Shown here in pieces: positions 17,387-25,126 of a stretch of DNA of 64,000 nt; the first letter of the stretch is position 1, and the number at the start of each line of letters is the position of its first letter. This stretch comes from Pseudodesulfovibrio nedwellii (lineage in GTDB: Bacteria; Desulfobacterota; Desulfovibrionia; Desulfovibrionales; Desulfovibrionaceae): NCBI RefSeq assembly GCF_027923765.1, contig NZ_AP026709.1, positions 1,483,501 through 1,547,500 of the forward strand, in the 5' to 3' direction. Position numbers and translations under genes: made by a program. The notes below the pieces were generated by a model. That model worked only from the letters and a program-made list of their open reading frames with translations. It was not told the DNA's origin and made no database searches.

Positions 17387-18085
17387 CTATTTGGTCTCGC
17401 CAATCAACACGGCTTTGTACCCTTTTCCTATGTCATTTCTGGCATCGGAATACACCATGATGATATCCATGAACCGGCCGAGCTTGTTTGGTGTGACTAA
17501 AAACTCAATGGGTGCGGTCTGCCCGGCTTCGAGTTTCAGTGCGCCCTGCCAGTAAGTCGTCTTGAACTTGCGCGACTTGACGGCCGTCACGGTCATAGAG
17601 GCGTCACCAGAATTCTTGATCATGATTTTAGTCGGAGTAGCCTTGCCATTGACCAAACCTTCCACCGTGGTCTTGCGCGGGGTTACAACCATAACACCCA
17701 TAGGGATCGGATCGACATAACCGACGATATGAATGGTCTGTTGGCTTTCCTTGCCTTCACCCGTGCTGACCGTCACGGTCTTGTCGAATTTACCAGGATA
17801 CTTGAACGTGTTGTAGCTGATGACCATTTCAACAGATTCACCAGGATTGATGCTGCTCTGTCCCAGAGCAGTTGTGGTGCAACTTCACGACGTCGTCACG
17901 TTCTTAATCGTGACAACCTCCTTGCTGACATTGGTGAGCATCACCGTTTTGCTGGCAACAGGCCCTTCGATCATGGAACCGAAATCAACCTTCATATCAC
18001 TGATGGAAACGGGCTGGGCCGCCATTGCCGAAGAGGCAAACAGCAAACCAAGCACCAGAGCCATAAGCTGAATTTTCTTGAACAT
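17387..18085 (-). CDS. DUF1573 periplasmic protein, probable selenoprotein (in-frame UGA = Sec67)
   Basis: One reading frame of 233 codons from the ATG at 18085 to TAG at 17389-17387, interrupted by a single TGA at 17887-17885. Residues 1-22 are a Sec leader (MFKKIQLMALVLGLLFASSA). The DUF1573 pattern continues without a break across the TGA: VDFGSMIEGPVASKTVMLTN, then NVTTS-U-SCTTTALG, then INPGESVEMVI and YPGKFDKTVTV. DUF1573 proteins carry a conserved SCGCT motif here; this gene has S-U-S-C-T, so the UGA replaces the first Cys. A SECIS-like hairpin follows (separate entry). It sits between the tetrahaem cytochrome (9-nt gap) and the kinase. A thiol/selenol redox role in the periplasm is inferred. 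The alternative is a pseudogene by nonsense mutation, with the C-terminal half reinitiating at 17827. Confidence 0.8.
17839..17887 (-). promoter_or_regulatory. UGA codon with SECIS-like element
   Basis: After the UGA (17887-17885) come 13 nt and then CTGCTCTG-GGA-CAGAGCAG, an 8-bp perfect stem (17871-17853). The loop begins with GG, 21 nt after the UGA. Bacterial SECIS models ask for a loop G and a 16-37 nt distance. CACCA (17879-17875) can pair with TGGTG (17843-17839) to form a lower stem. Confidence 0.72.
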
Positions 18086-18094
18086 AGTGAGTCC

Positions 18095-18553
18095 TTACTT
18101 TTTCCCGTGAACGAACCGGGATTTCAAACTGTAGTCAAAGTTCTTGTCCTGCCCTTCGGTATGACAGGTGCGACAATTATCCTCACCGGGCTTCCCGATA
18201 ATATCCTTGGGGTCCTCGGACTCGGTATGAGCCAACCCCGGACCATGGCAGGATTCACACTGAACATCCTTGAGTTCAGGGGTCAGTTCAATGTCAATGA
18301 AGCCGCCGTCCGCATCCATTGCCACCACGTGACATTGGACACATCCCTGCACCTGTTGCTTTTCCTCGCCCTGCTCCTTGAGGGTCTCGAAAGCGTGCGC
18401 ATGCGGGGTCGTCTTCCACCCCTCCACGATCTCAGCGTGGCAGTCCGCACACGCTGTGTACCCCACGTAATCGCCAAAAATTTCGGCATTGGCAGCCGAA
18501 ACCAGCGACAAGACAAAGAAAATGGCAACGATGCTGAGCACAAGGCGATTCAT
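18095..18553 (-). CDS. Periplasmic tetrahaem cytochrome c (c554-like)
   Basis: 152 residues with a Sec leader (MNRLVLSIVAIFFVLSLVSA). There are four CxxCH haem sites: CADCH, CVQCH, CESCH and CRTCH. Spacing and the YVGYTACADCHAEIVEGWKTTPHAHAF start match the cytochrome c554-like multihaem family (multihaem electron carriers or nitrite/hydroxylamine-type cytochromes). It is exported and matured in the periplasm, where it could carry electrons to or from the neighbouring DUF1573 selenoprotein. It is 9 nt from both neighbours, so part of the operon. Its redox partner outside this locus is not known. Confidence 0.9.
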   Translation of the reverse strand: MNRLVLSIVAIFFVLSLVSAANAEIFGDYVGYTACADCHAEIVEGWKTTPHAHAFETLKEQGEEKQQVQGCVQCHVVAMDADGGFIDIELTPELKDVQCESCHGPGLAHTESEDPKDIIGKPGEDNCRTCHTEGQDKNFDYSLKSRFVHGKK

Positions 18554-18562
18554 GATATATCC

Positions 18563-18859
18563 CTAACAGTTACAAGATGATGCAGGTTCCAAGAACAAGA
18601 ACTTGCTCAGTTTACGCAATAAGGTGGAATCAATGCCGTCCACATCAAGCAATTCATCCATATCCACGAACTCTTCATTTTCAGTACGCAACTCGATAAT
18701 TGCCTCGGCCATGGGCTGATCAATGCCGTCGATGGCAACCAACTGCTCCACGGTTGCGGTATTAAGATTAAGCTTGCCATCATTGTCACCGGCAAAAGCG
18801 GGAACAGAGGCTATGGCAATGGTCAACAGAAGGGTCAATGCGATGATGATATTTTTCAT
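18563..18859 (-). CDS. Periplasmic helix-hairpin-helix (ComEA-like) small protein 2
   Basis: 98 residues from the ATG at 18859; AGGAG is 7 nt before it, while the ATG at 18865 is too close to that site. A Sec leader (MKNIIIALTLLLTIAIAS) is followed by the HhH pattern LNLNTATVEQLVAIDGIDQP and FVDMDELLDVDGI. The tail ends SSCNC, a CxC pair at the very C-terminus, where the paralogue at 8417 ends SKC. Small exported HhH proteins are usually linked to DNA uptake, but all neighbours here are redox or sulfo-transfer proteins. The acidic surface (many D/E) also argues against DNA binding. Confidence 0.85.
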   Translation of the reverse strand: MKNIIIALTLLLTIAIASVPAFAGDNDGKLNLNTATVEQLVAIDGIDQPMAEAIIELRTENEEFVDMDELLDVDGIDSTLLRKLSKFLFLEPASSCNC

Positions 18860-18876
18860 TTTCATACTCCTAAAGA

Positions 18877-19080
18877 TTACCAGCCGAGATAGTGATGGCT
18901 GTACAAAACGGACCAGACCAGACAGGAAACAGTTCCGCTGACTATTCCGGAAAACACTTTTTTTGCGAATGATGTGGTGCCCCTATGAGCCTTAAACGCG
19001 CCCATATACAAGGCTGCGGAAGACATAAGGACCAACAAAACAGCGACCAATGGCAGAATGACGTAGTAGATGCCATGCAT
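18877..19080 (-). CDS. Small membrane protein of unknown function
   Basis: 67 residues with two predicted membrane helices (about 5-28, YVILPLVAVLLVLMSSAALY, and about 42-60, FSGIVSGTVSCLVWSVLYS) and a basic loop between them. GGAGGG lies 8 nt before the ATG. It is 11-12 nt from each neighbour, inside the operon that also encodes the cytochrome and the permease. I recognise no family. By position it could be a small subunit of a membrane complex formed with the 50-residue protein next to it or with the UPF0324 permease. Confidence 0.75.
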   Translation of the reverse strand: MHGIYYVILPLVAVLLVLMSSAALYMGAFKAHRGTTSFAKKVFSGIVSGTVSCLVWSVLYSHHYLGW

Positions 19081-19092
19081 TGTGAAGCCCTC

Positions 19093-19245
19093 CTAGAGCA
19101 TACCCATGTATTGGCTGATGGTGATAATGGCCATAATTGCCAAGGCAAAGATCACGCCGAGGCTATCCCGGTCCTGTTCTTCCTGTCCTTTATTGTCCAT
19201 GTAATTGAACCCGGTTTCATCAGTGGTGTGCATATGTCTTTTCAT
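19093..19245 (-). CDS. 50-residue single-span membrane protein
   Basis: The ATG at 19245 is chosen because AAGGAG sits 8 nt upstream; an earlier in-frame start lacks a binding site. A polar, His- and Asp-rich N-terminus (MKRHMHTTDETGFNYMDNKG) precedes one helix (LGVIFALAIMAIITISQYMG). It lies 11 nt after the permease and 12 nt before the next small membrane protein, so it belongs to the operon. No family recognised. Confidence 0.75.
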   Translation of the reverse strand: MKRHMHTTDETGFNYMDNKGQEEQDRDSLGVIFALAIMAIITISQYMGML

Positions 19246-19256
19246 TGTCAGACTCC

Positions 19257-20417
19257 TTAGGCCGGAAGCAGGCCGGTTTTGACGCAAAGCAGGATCACTG
19301 CCAACAACAGCGCGATACGAATGAATCCGGCAATACAGGTGACCAAAAATCCTTTGAAGCCATGCTCACCTATGTCACGGAAGGAAAGGGAAAGCCCAAG
19401 AGCACCCGCTGCCAGCGAGAAATCCCACTTGACCATTTCAAAAATGGCATGATGTGCAGGCTCCTTAAAGACATGCAGGCAGGCCAGCACCCAGAAGAAA
19501 ATGAACACGCCAAGCCACAACGGGAAAGTCTTGATGCCACGGGTGGCACGGACTTCCTCATTATTCCTGTTCCGCAATTTGCGAATGAACATGACGATGA
19601 ACACATACAGAAAACCAGCGGGCATAATCACATGGCGGCCAACATCAAACCAGCTTGCCCAACGCCCAGCCTCGTAACTGTTGCCAAAGGCGGCATAAAG
19701 GCCTTGTGTGCCGTTACCGACACCGACAACGGATGCCAGCCCAAAATACTTGGCCGGAATACCGACCAGATCACCCAGAACTGGCAGAAGCTGCATGGCA
19801 ATTAGGCCAAAGACAATGACACAGACAAAGGCATTGACGACCTGACCACCCTTGGCCTTGATCAGCGGCATGAGAATGGCACAGACATGGGGGTCGCCAG
19901 TGGACAGGCCACCCGCGATAATGGAACCATGCCGGTCATCCAACTTGAGCAGTCGGGAGACCCCCAATGTCACAGAGGCCGTGACAAACAGGGAACCGGT
20001 GCAAATCAAGATGGGGATCAGGCCTATCTTGAAAGCATGACCGATCATGAAATGAGGGGCCAGCATGATGATACCCAACGGCATCAACATATGAATGTAG
20101 GACAGACCGCGTTTCCAACTATCCGGCACACCAAAGATGTTCCCAATAAGCAAACCAAGCAGCAGCGGATTCCAGACGAAGTTGGAGTTCAGTATCTGAA
20201 AAAAAGGCTGATGGTTCAGCGGACCGATAACTCCGTCAAGCCATGCAAACAGATTCTGGAGCGTGAACGGATTCGGCACGCCCGCCAAATTGTTACTGAA
20301 GATGGCGACAAAGAACATTGCCAGCAGACCGGGCAGCACTTCCTTGAGGCTGTAAAGCGAACTGAACCAGGATTTCCTGTTCAGATCGTAGTTCAATGTT
20401 GCACTCGAAGTATTCAT
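19257..20417 (-). CDS. UPF0324 (YeiH-type) putative sulfate exporter
   Basis: 386 residues from the ATG at 20417 (AGGA 6 nt upstream; an ATG at 20429 has no site). About ten hydrophobic segments are visible. The central region (SIIAGGLSTGDPHVCAILMPLIKAK and KYFGLASVVGVGNGTQGLYAAFG) matches the pattern of UPF0324/Cons_hypoth698 membrane proteins, some of which are proposed sulfate exporters in sulfonate degradation. Next to four arylsulfotransferases, export of sulfate or sulfite from the cytoplasm or exchange of a sulfated compound is a reasonable idea, not shown. It lies 30 nt after the 968-residue gene. Confidence 0.75.
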   Translation of the reverse strand: MNTSSATLNYDLNRKSWFSSLYSLKEVLPGLLAMFFVAIFSNNLAGVPNPFTLQNLFAWLDGVIGPLNHQPFFQILNSNFVWNPLLLGLLIGNIFGVPDSWKRGLSYIHMLMPLGIIMLAPHFMIGHAFKIGLIPILICTGSLFVTASVTLGVSRLLKLDDRHGSIIAGGLSTGDPHVCAILMPLIKAKGGQVVNAFVCVIVFGLIAMQLLPVLGDLVGIPAKYFGLASVVGVGNGTQGLYAAFGNSYEAGRWASWFDVGRHVIMPAGFLYVFIVMFIRKLRNRNNEEVRATRGIKTFPLWLGVFIFFWVLACLHVFKEPAHHAIFEMVKWDFSLAAGALGLSLSFRDIGEHGFKGFLVTCIAGFIRIALLLAVILLCVKTGLLPA

Positions 20418-20447
20418 TGTATTCCTCATATTTCTTATAAATAGCCG

Positions 20448-23354
20448 CTAGCGACGGATATGGGCGGAACCGCCGGTATTCACCGAGCCACTCAACTTTT
20501 CATATGGAGCATGCTGTCCGATACGCCAGTAATCCTTGAAGGCGAGACGGGGCAGCATTGAAAGGCGCAGGAAACCTTCGATAGTCCCGTTAACTCCCAC
20601 CAGCACGTCGACGTTGTTCCTCGGACGGAAGGCAAGATTCTCAGTGGAATAGTGCTTTTTCCTGTACTCGGTCTCGATGTGCCATGCGTGAACCATTTCA
20701 CCGTCAAAGCTATCCACCACAATCGTAAACAACGGTTTACCATTCTCATCACGAGGGCCTTCGTAGACAGGATGTTCCTTGTCCAGAATGATAGTCTCAG
20801 GGTTGTCCAAAAGGACTTCGTTGAGCTGATAGCAGTGACCACAAACGTCAGGGCGAACCATGAAGCGTGGATCATGTTCGAATGGTGTGTCTCGCTCCAA
20901 TTCCTGAATGTCCGTAAAGAAGTAGAGATTGACCTTGCCGTCCTTGAAGGGCTTTTTCACATCCAGTTCGGCCATGACGGAACCATATTTGAGCTGCATG
21001 GTCTGGGCGACATCCTGATGCTGTGGCAGCAATTCTTTGGCGGCGGCGTTCAGCGGGCCAAGAATTTTGGAATCAACGTGATTGCCCTTGGCATCAAACA
21101 GGGTCAGGCCAACGGTTCCGGCGGTGGCATCAAAACTGTTGAGCTTCAATGTAAACTTCCCAAGCTTTGCCGTTTCTCCGACAGCCAGAGAATGCCCTTT
21201 CGGCTTGTTGAAAGAGTAGCTGATGGCCTGAATAGACGGCGTGCCGAATTCCTTGATCTTCACGTAATTGGAACCGATGTACTCCGGTACAATGTAGGTA
21301 GCTCCTTCCGAAAAGACTTCTGGCATATAGTAGCGATTGCCCGCTTTTTCATCTTCATTGAAACCTTGCGCAAGGTAGAAATGTGCGCCCCAACGGTTAC
21401 CGGAATATTTCATAAGAGAAAGCGAGGCCACAGGACGGTCATCCAGATAAGTATGGCCGGTATACCGAAGTGCCTTGTTGCGCACGCCGAGCATCTCATC
21501 CTGCCAGTACATCAGGTTACCGTCGCCCATCGGCTGGTTCTTCCAGAAATCCAAATCCAAATTTTTACGGACAAACGTACCGGAGGTAAATGTCGCCAGA
21601 TAGGCACGCTTGCCGAGCAAAAAGAAAGACTCGCCTGCCAGCGTGCGGATATTTCGCGCATTGCGGGAGGTGTAGCAGAGGCCAGCAGGCGGAATGACGA
21701 TACGATTATTCTTGTAATCAACATAGCTGCCGCGAATGACGATGGCCTCGGCGGACAACAATTTTTCCCGTTTACGATTACGCGAGGTCTTGCGCATCAA
21801 CCCTTTGAGGCGAGGCACAAAGGGCGCGGTGTGATCCGGCTCGTAAAAGGAAGAGTTGGGCACAATCTTGGGGTAGGAAGTAAAACGGGATTCCTCGACC
21901 ACGGTGCCGTATGAAGAATCGGCAAGACGTGTAAGAAAACTACCTTCGATCATCGGTTCAAGGACCGGAGAAGAACCAAGAAAGAAATCGAGGTTAGTAC
22001 GCCCTTCGTCAGCCCACATAACCATATTATCCGTCCGCATCATATAATAGTCGCGAACATACAGATTACGGACCACGTCGCCTTCAAATTTGTTGGCAAC
22101 TACTTTGAACGCGGGACGATTCCAAATTTCAGAATATTTCACAGGTCCGTCAAAGCTGTCGTTGTCGTTGTCAAAAACCAACACGTCATTGTTCTCAATG
22201 AGCAAACGCTGCAACATCCCTGTCTTGAGATTCGGCTCAAGCACAACAGAATACCGAGAATCCAAAGGCCAGTCCTGACCGTTTTTCACGGTAACGAGAT
22301 CACGATAAACAACAAAGGAAAAATGGCCGGTTGAATATCCATGAGACTTGCTGGTGGCCCAAGGCACAAAGTCGGAATCCTTGAGAAAACTTGGATCCAT
22401 GACAATCTCAACACGCATATCCAACTCGGGAATCGTCAGGTTGTACTTGTCCTTTTCCCCCATCCGTGACTTGTATTCCTGTGCAGACGTCGGCTTGACC
22501 AATTTCTCAGCCAACACTTCGCTCCCGGTAAAGTCAGTGACCTTCACCATGAAGCCGTCAGGCTGACGGTAAGCGTAAATGCGCTTGTCGCCGTAGAAAC
22601 GATAATCTTCCTGACGCACTTCCAAAATAATGGGACGCTGCATGGAAAATGTCGCGTCCGTAATTTCAGGGAATTCAATGGACTCAAACACGGCATCGTC
22701 AAAATCGATCTTGCTTGCCACATACTTGCTGGCACCAAAATAATAGGTGTTATCCAGATAGAAATTCTCCAACTGCGAGTTCAATCCTTCCTTGAGAGAG
22801 AGTTTACGAACTTCTTCACGTCCGGGGAACACAGTTGAAATAGGAAATTCAAGCGGCCATCCACCAGACGGAGACATCACAGCCAGTTCAGCATACGGCT
22901 TTTCATAATGGTCCGTGGAATAATCGAACCAGAGACGATAGCCGGTGTCGCCCAATGGCTTTCGGTCGCCCTTCTTGAGAGCAAAATCCTTGAAGACTCG
23001 CTTGGTGGAGTTTAAATCAACAAGATACGCGTGTTCGCCCAACACCAAAAATGGGTCGCGCATGAAAGGACGAGCATCGTGGGATGTTTCGGAAAGATAG
23101 AACAACCCGCCGGGTTGAACTGTGGCTTTGCCATCCTTGATCTCGCTGCCGCGCATGATGATGGCTTCGGACAAATGTTTTTTCTGTCCGTACTGGTTCT
23201 TGAAAACCTTGTTTCTCAAGCCTGCCAAGTGCGGCAAAAAAGTCATATCCGCTGCCGGGGACAACCCGTGCGGATCGTTGGCGGCCAAACCTACTGTAGG
23301 TATGGCAAAAAGGATCGCCAACGCGATGGCCAGAAGTCGTACTGTGTTTTTCAT
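20448..23354 (-). CDS. Large exported protein of unknown function with internal duplication
   Basis: 968 residues with a Sec leader (MKNTVRLLAIALAILFAIPT). I recognise no family. Two halves share a module: about 40-150 (FLPHLAGLRNKVFKNQYGQK.., AIIMRGSEI, GGLFYLSE, FLVLGEHAYLVDL, PLGDTGYRLW) and about 520-625 (FVPRLKGLMRKTSRNRKREK.., AIVIRGSYV, AGLCYTSR, FFLLGKRAYLATF, PMGDGNLMYW). A late PDVCGHCYQL holds a CxxC of the kind seen in PDI-like oxidoreductases but is not a haem site. The body is rich in beta-type and aromatic stretches, consistent with a periplasmic or surface protein. It is the first gene of the operon, behind a sigma-54-like promoter. It may be the large subunit of whatever complex the cytochrome and DUF1573 protein serve. 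Confidence 0.8.
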   Translation of the reverse strand: MKNTVRLLAIALAILFAIPTVGLAANDPHGLSPAADMTFLPHLAGLRNKVFKNQYGQKKHLSEAIIMRGSEIKDGKATVQPGGLFYLSETSHDARPFMRDPFLVLGEHAYLVDLNSTKRVFKDFALKKGDRKPLGDTGYRLWFDYSTDHYEKPYAELAVMSPSGGWPLEFPISTVFPGREEVRKLSLKEGLNSQLENFYLDNTYYFGASKYVASKIDFDDAVFESIEFPEITDATFSMQRPIILEVRQEDYRFYGDKRIYAYRQPDGFMVKVTDFTGSEVLAEKLVKPTSAQEYKSRMGEKDKYNLTIPELDMRVEIVMDPSFLKDSDFVPWATSKSHGYSTGHFSFVVYRDLVTVKNGQDWPLDSRYSVVLEPNLKTGMLQRLLIENNDVLVFDNDNDSFDGPVKYSEIWNRPAFKVVANKFEGDVVRNLYVRDYYMMRTDNMVMWADEGRTNLDFFLGSSPVLEPMIEGSFLTRLADSSYGTVVEESRFTSYPKIVPNSSFYEPDHTAPFVPRLKGLMRKTSRNRKREKLLSAEAIVIRGSYVDYKNNRIVIPPAGLCYTSRNARNIRTLAGESFFLLGKRAYLATFTSGTFVRKNLDLDFWKNQPMGDGNLMYWQDEMLGVRNKALRYTGHTYLDDRPVASLSLMKYSGNRWGAHFYLAQGFNEDEKAGNRYYMPEVFSEGATYIVPEYIGSNYVKIKEFGTPSIQAISYSFNKPKGHSLAVGETAKLGKFTLKLNSFDATAGTVGLTLFDAKGNHVDSKILGPLNAAAKELLPQHQDVAQTMQLKYGSVMAELDVKKPFKDGKVNLYFFTDIQELERDTPFEHDPRFMVRPDVCGHCYQLNEVLLDNPETIILDKEHPVYEGPRDENGKPLFTIVVDSFDGEMVHAWHIETEYRKKHYSTENLAFRPRNNVDVLVGVNGTIEGFLRLSMLPRLAFKDYWRIGQHAPYEKLSGSVNTGGSAHIRR

Positions 23355-23411
23355 TCTCTTGTTCCTGAGTGTCTGAATTCAATGTCCGTGGACAAATGTC
23401 TTCCAACATAC

Positions 23412-23427
23412 AACAAGAACCGTACCA
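23412..23427 (-). promoter_or_regulatory. Sigma-54-like promoter of the 968-residue-protein operon
   Basis: The minus strand reads TGGTACG-GTTC-TTGTT; the GG is in place and the -12 element is one base off (T for C). It lies 58 nt before the ATG. Together with the sites before sulfotransferases 2-4 it suggests one sigma-54 regulon. Confidence 0.55.
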
Positions 23428-23706
23428 CTTCATTAAAAATTAATTAAACACTGTATTTACAGCGCTTTACAAAACAGACTTCTCTCATCTACTTTCCACA
23501 ACTGTGCAGGCCACCGCACACTCATTTCGTGAGTGTCCCTCCACACGCACAATACAGCCCGATCCCTATAAAGGGTTGCGAATAGAACAATTCATCAAGC
23601 CCTTTTTCGAAGGATCTGTCCTGCTTGAGGCTTGATAAATCCCCCAAGAAAGTACCCGAATTTCAGGTTTGATTCGAGATAAACCCCAGTTGTTATGAAT
23701 AAAAAC

Positions 23707-23738
23707 AAAAAAACAACGGCCTTTCACAACCGCTGTTT
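23707..23738 (-). terminator. Intrinsic terminator of IclR regulator 1
   Basis: An 8-bp stem (AACAGCGG with CCGTTGTT on the minus strand) followed by TTTTTTTG. Between it and the gene at 23354 the only other recognised element is the sigma-54-like site. Confidence 0.8.
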
Positions 23739-23809
23739 TCAAATTTCAAACAGATACAAATAATTTGCTATAAAAACCATCCGTACTCAGGCTTCAGCTA
23801 TAATTACGT

Positions 23810-24595
23810 TCACCCAATAGGAGGATAACTGCTCGCACCCAGCCGAATCGACAATTGTTCTGCGGCTTTATAAAGCTCAAGACTGACCGTCTCACGAACA
23901 CCAGAAGAGAACCGTACGCTGGGCACGGAAACACCGATGGTTGCGACCAATTCATCGTTGTAATCAAACACTGGGACTGCGGCACAACAAACGCCATGGT
24001 ATATTTCTTCATTGTCATACGAGACGACATTTTTTCGCACTTCTTCAATTTCCTTGATAAAATCAGCCATTTCAGGTGGTCTGATCTTTCCTTCTGATTC
24101 TCTCCGGATAGCCTCCAACAAAGCCCCTGACTTCGCGGAATCCATGAAGGCAAGATATGCTTTTCCAGAAGCCGATTGATACAATGGAAATGAACGACCA
24201 ACAATTGAATCCTGGCGCAGCACCTGCGTTGTCACTTGCCTATCGACAACAACCATTTCAATGCCGGAGGGGACACAAAGGTTAATTGTTTCACCGACCA
24301 CCTCAAGCAGCCGTTTGCAATATGGCCGAGCTGCTTCCTGAATACTCATATGCTCAGTGACCATGCTTCCCATTTGAAAAAGCTTGAAGGTCAAGGCATA
24401 GGCACTCTCCTCTTCTCCTTGCGAAACATATCCAAGATCCTGCAAAGTCAACAAAAAGCGATGAACCGTTGTTTTGGGAAGACCAACAGATCTACTCAGT
24501 TCTGCCAGTTCCCACTTATGCTGTTTCGTCATCTGTTCTATGACAGAAAACACCTTCACCACAGATCCAATCGTATAATACGCGTCTTTCGCCAT
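23810..24595 (-). CDS. IclR-family transcriptional regulator 1
   Basis: 261 residues from the ATG at 24595, chosen for GGAGA 8 nt upstream. The N-terminal winged helix (about 10-75) has ELSRSVGLPKTTVHRFLLTL and DLGYVS. The C-terminal effector domain (about 80-250) has GRSFPLYQSASGKAYLAFM and the C-A-A-V-P-V-F segment typical of IclR. It lies upstream of and in the same direction as the sulfotransferase operon but has its own terminator. It may be autoregulated or act on the BCCT/ProC genes, since a second IclR regulator lies nearby. Confidence 0.92.
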   Translation of the reverse strand: MAKDAYYTIGSVVKVFSVIEQMTKQHKWELAELSRSVGLPKTTVHRFLLTLQDLGYVSQGEEESAYALTFKLFQMGSMVTEHMSIQEAARPYCKRLLEVVGETINLCVPSGIEMVVVDRQVTTQVLRQDSIVGRSFPLYQSASGKAYLAFMDSAKSGALLEAIRRESEGKIRPPEMADFIKEIEEVRKNVVSYDNEEIYHGVCCAAVPVFDYNDELVATIGVSVPSVRFSSGVRETVSLELYKAAEQLSIRLGASSYPPIG

Positions 24596-25126
24596 ACTTT
24601 CTCCACTCACAACTTCTCAGCCTTGCCAAACGGGGGGACCTACAGGATTTTCCAACAACAGTATCAGCTCCGTCAATCCGACAGTCACTCTTGACTCTCA
24701 CACTTTAAGACTTCAGCAAAATAGACGATCATACAACAAAATGCCATCTCTCTTTTTGAGGAATTCACGTCCTTCCCAATTCTTTATACAACCAATTCAG
24801 CCCGCACTCAGGGAAAACGCTTCATAACCTGTAGAAGCCATTTCATTAAAACTCATCAAAAGACCTAAACACCAACCAACAATCTCACAAAGATATTCAT
24901 GATATCAAATCATTCAAACAAACCTGCCGAGTAAACAAATTAAAAAACAGTGTTTACAGCGCACGACAATAAAAACCGTATCCCGATTTCAAAAACGGAA
25001 CACAAAAGACCGTATCAATGTGTTGAAATATAGAATGAAGAGATGGACTTAACAGCCAGATTTCCCTGCAATTTCTAAGATATGCAGACAACAGAAAAAG
25101 ACTTTATCGATCAGGTATACGCCCTT
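24596..25126. other. AT-rich gap between two IclR genes
   Basis: 530 bp with no credible gene. It contains CAGTGTTTACAGCGC at about 24951-24965, closely similar to CTGTATTTACAGCGC at about 23453-23467; the shared TTTACAG half-site could be a regulator-binding sequence. No terminator for the gene ending at 25127 was found here because that gene ends at the other side. Confidence 0.4.

Noticed and set aside
17352..17555. 67-codon plus-strand frame with a perfect GGAGGAGGT ribosome site
   Set aside because: It runs almost wholly antisense to the DUF1573 gene and has no recognisable protein features; the site may be chance. Worth a look only if antisense RNA is found.
20652..21914. 420-codon plus-strand frame opposite the 968-residue gene
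   Set aside because: Antisense shadow: low-complexity composition, no leader or domain, while the minus frame has a leader and internal repeat.
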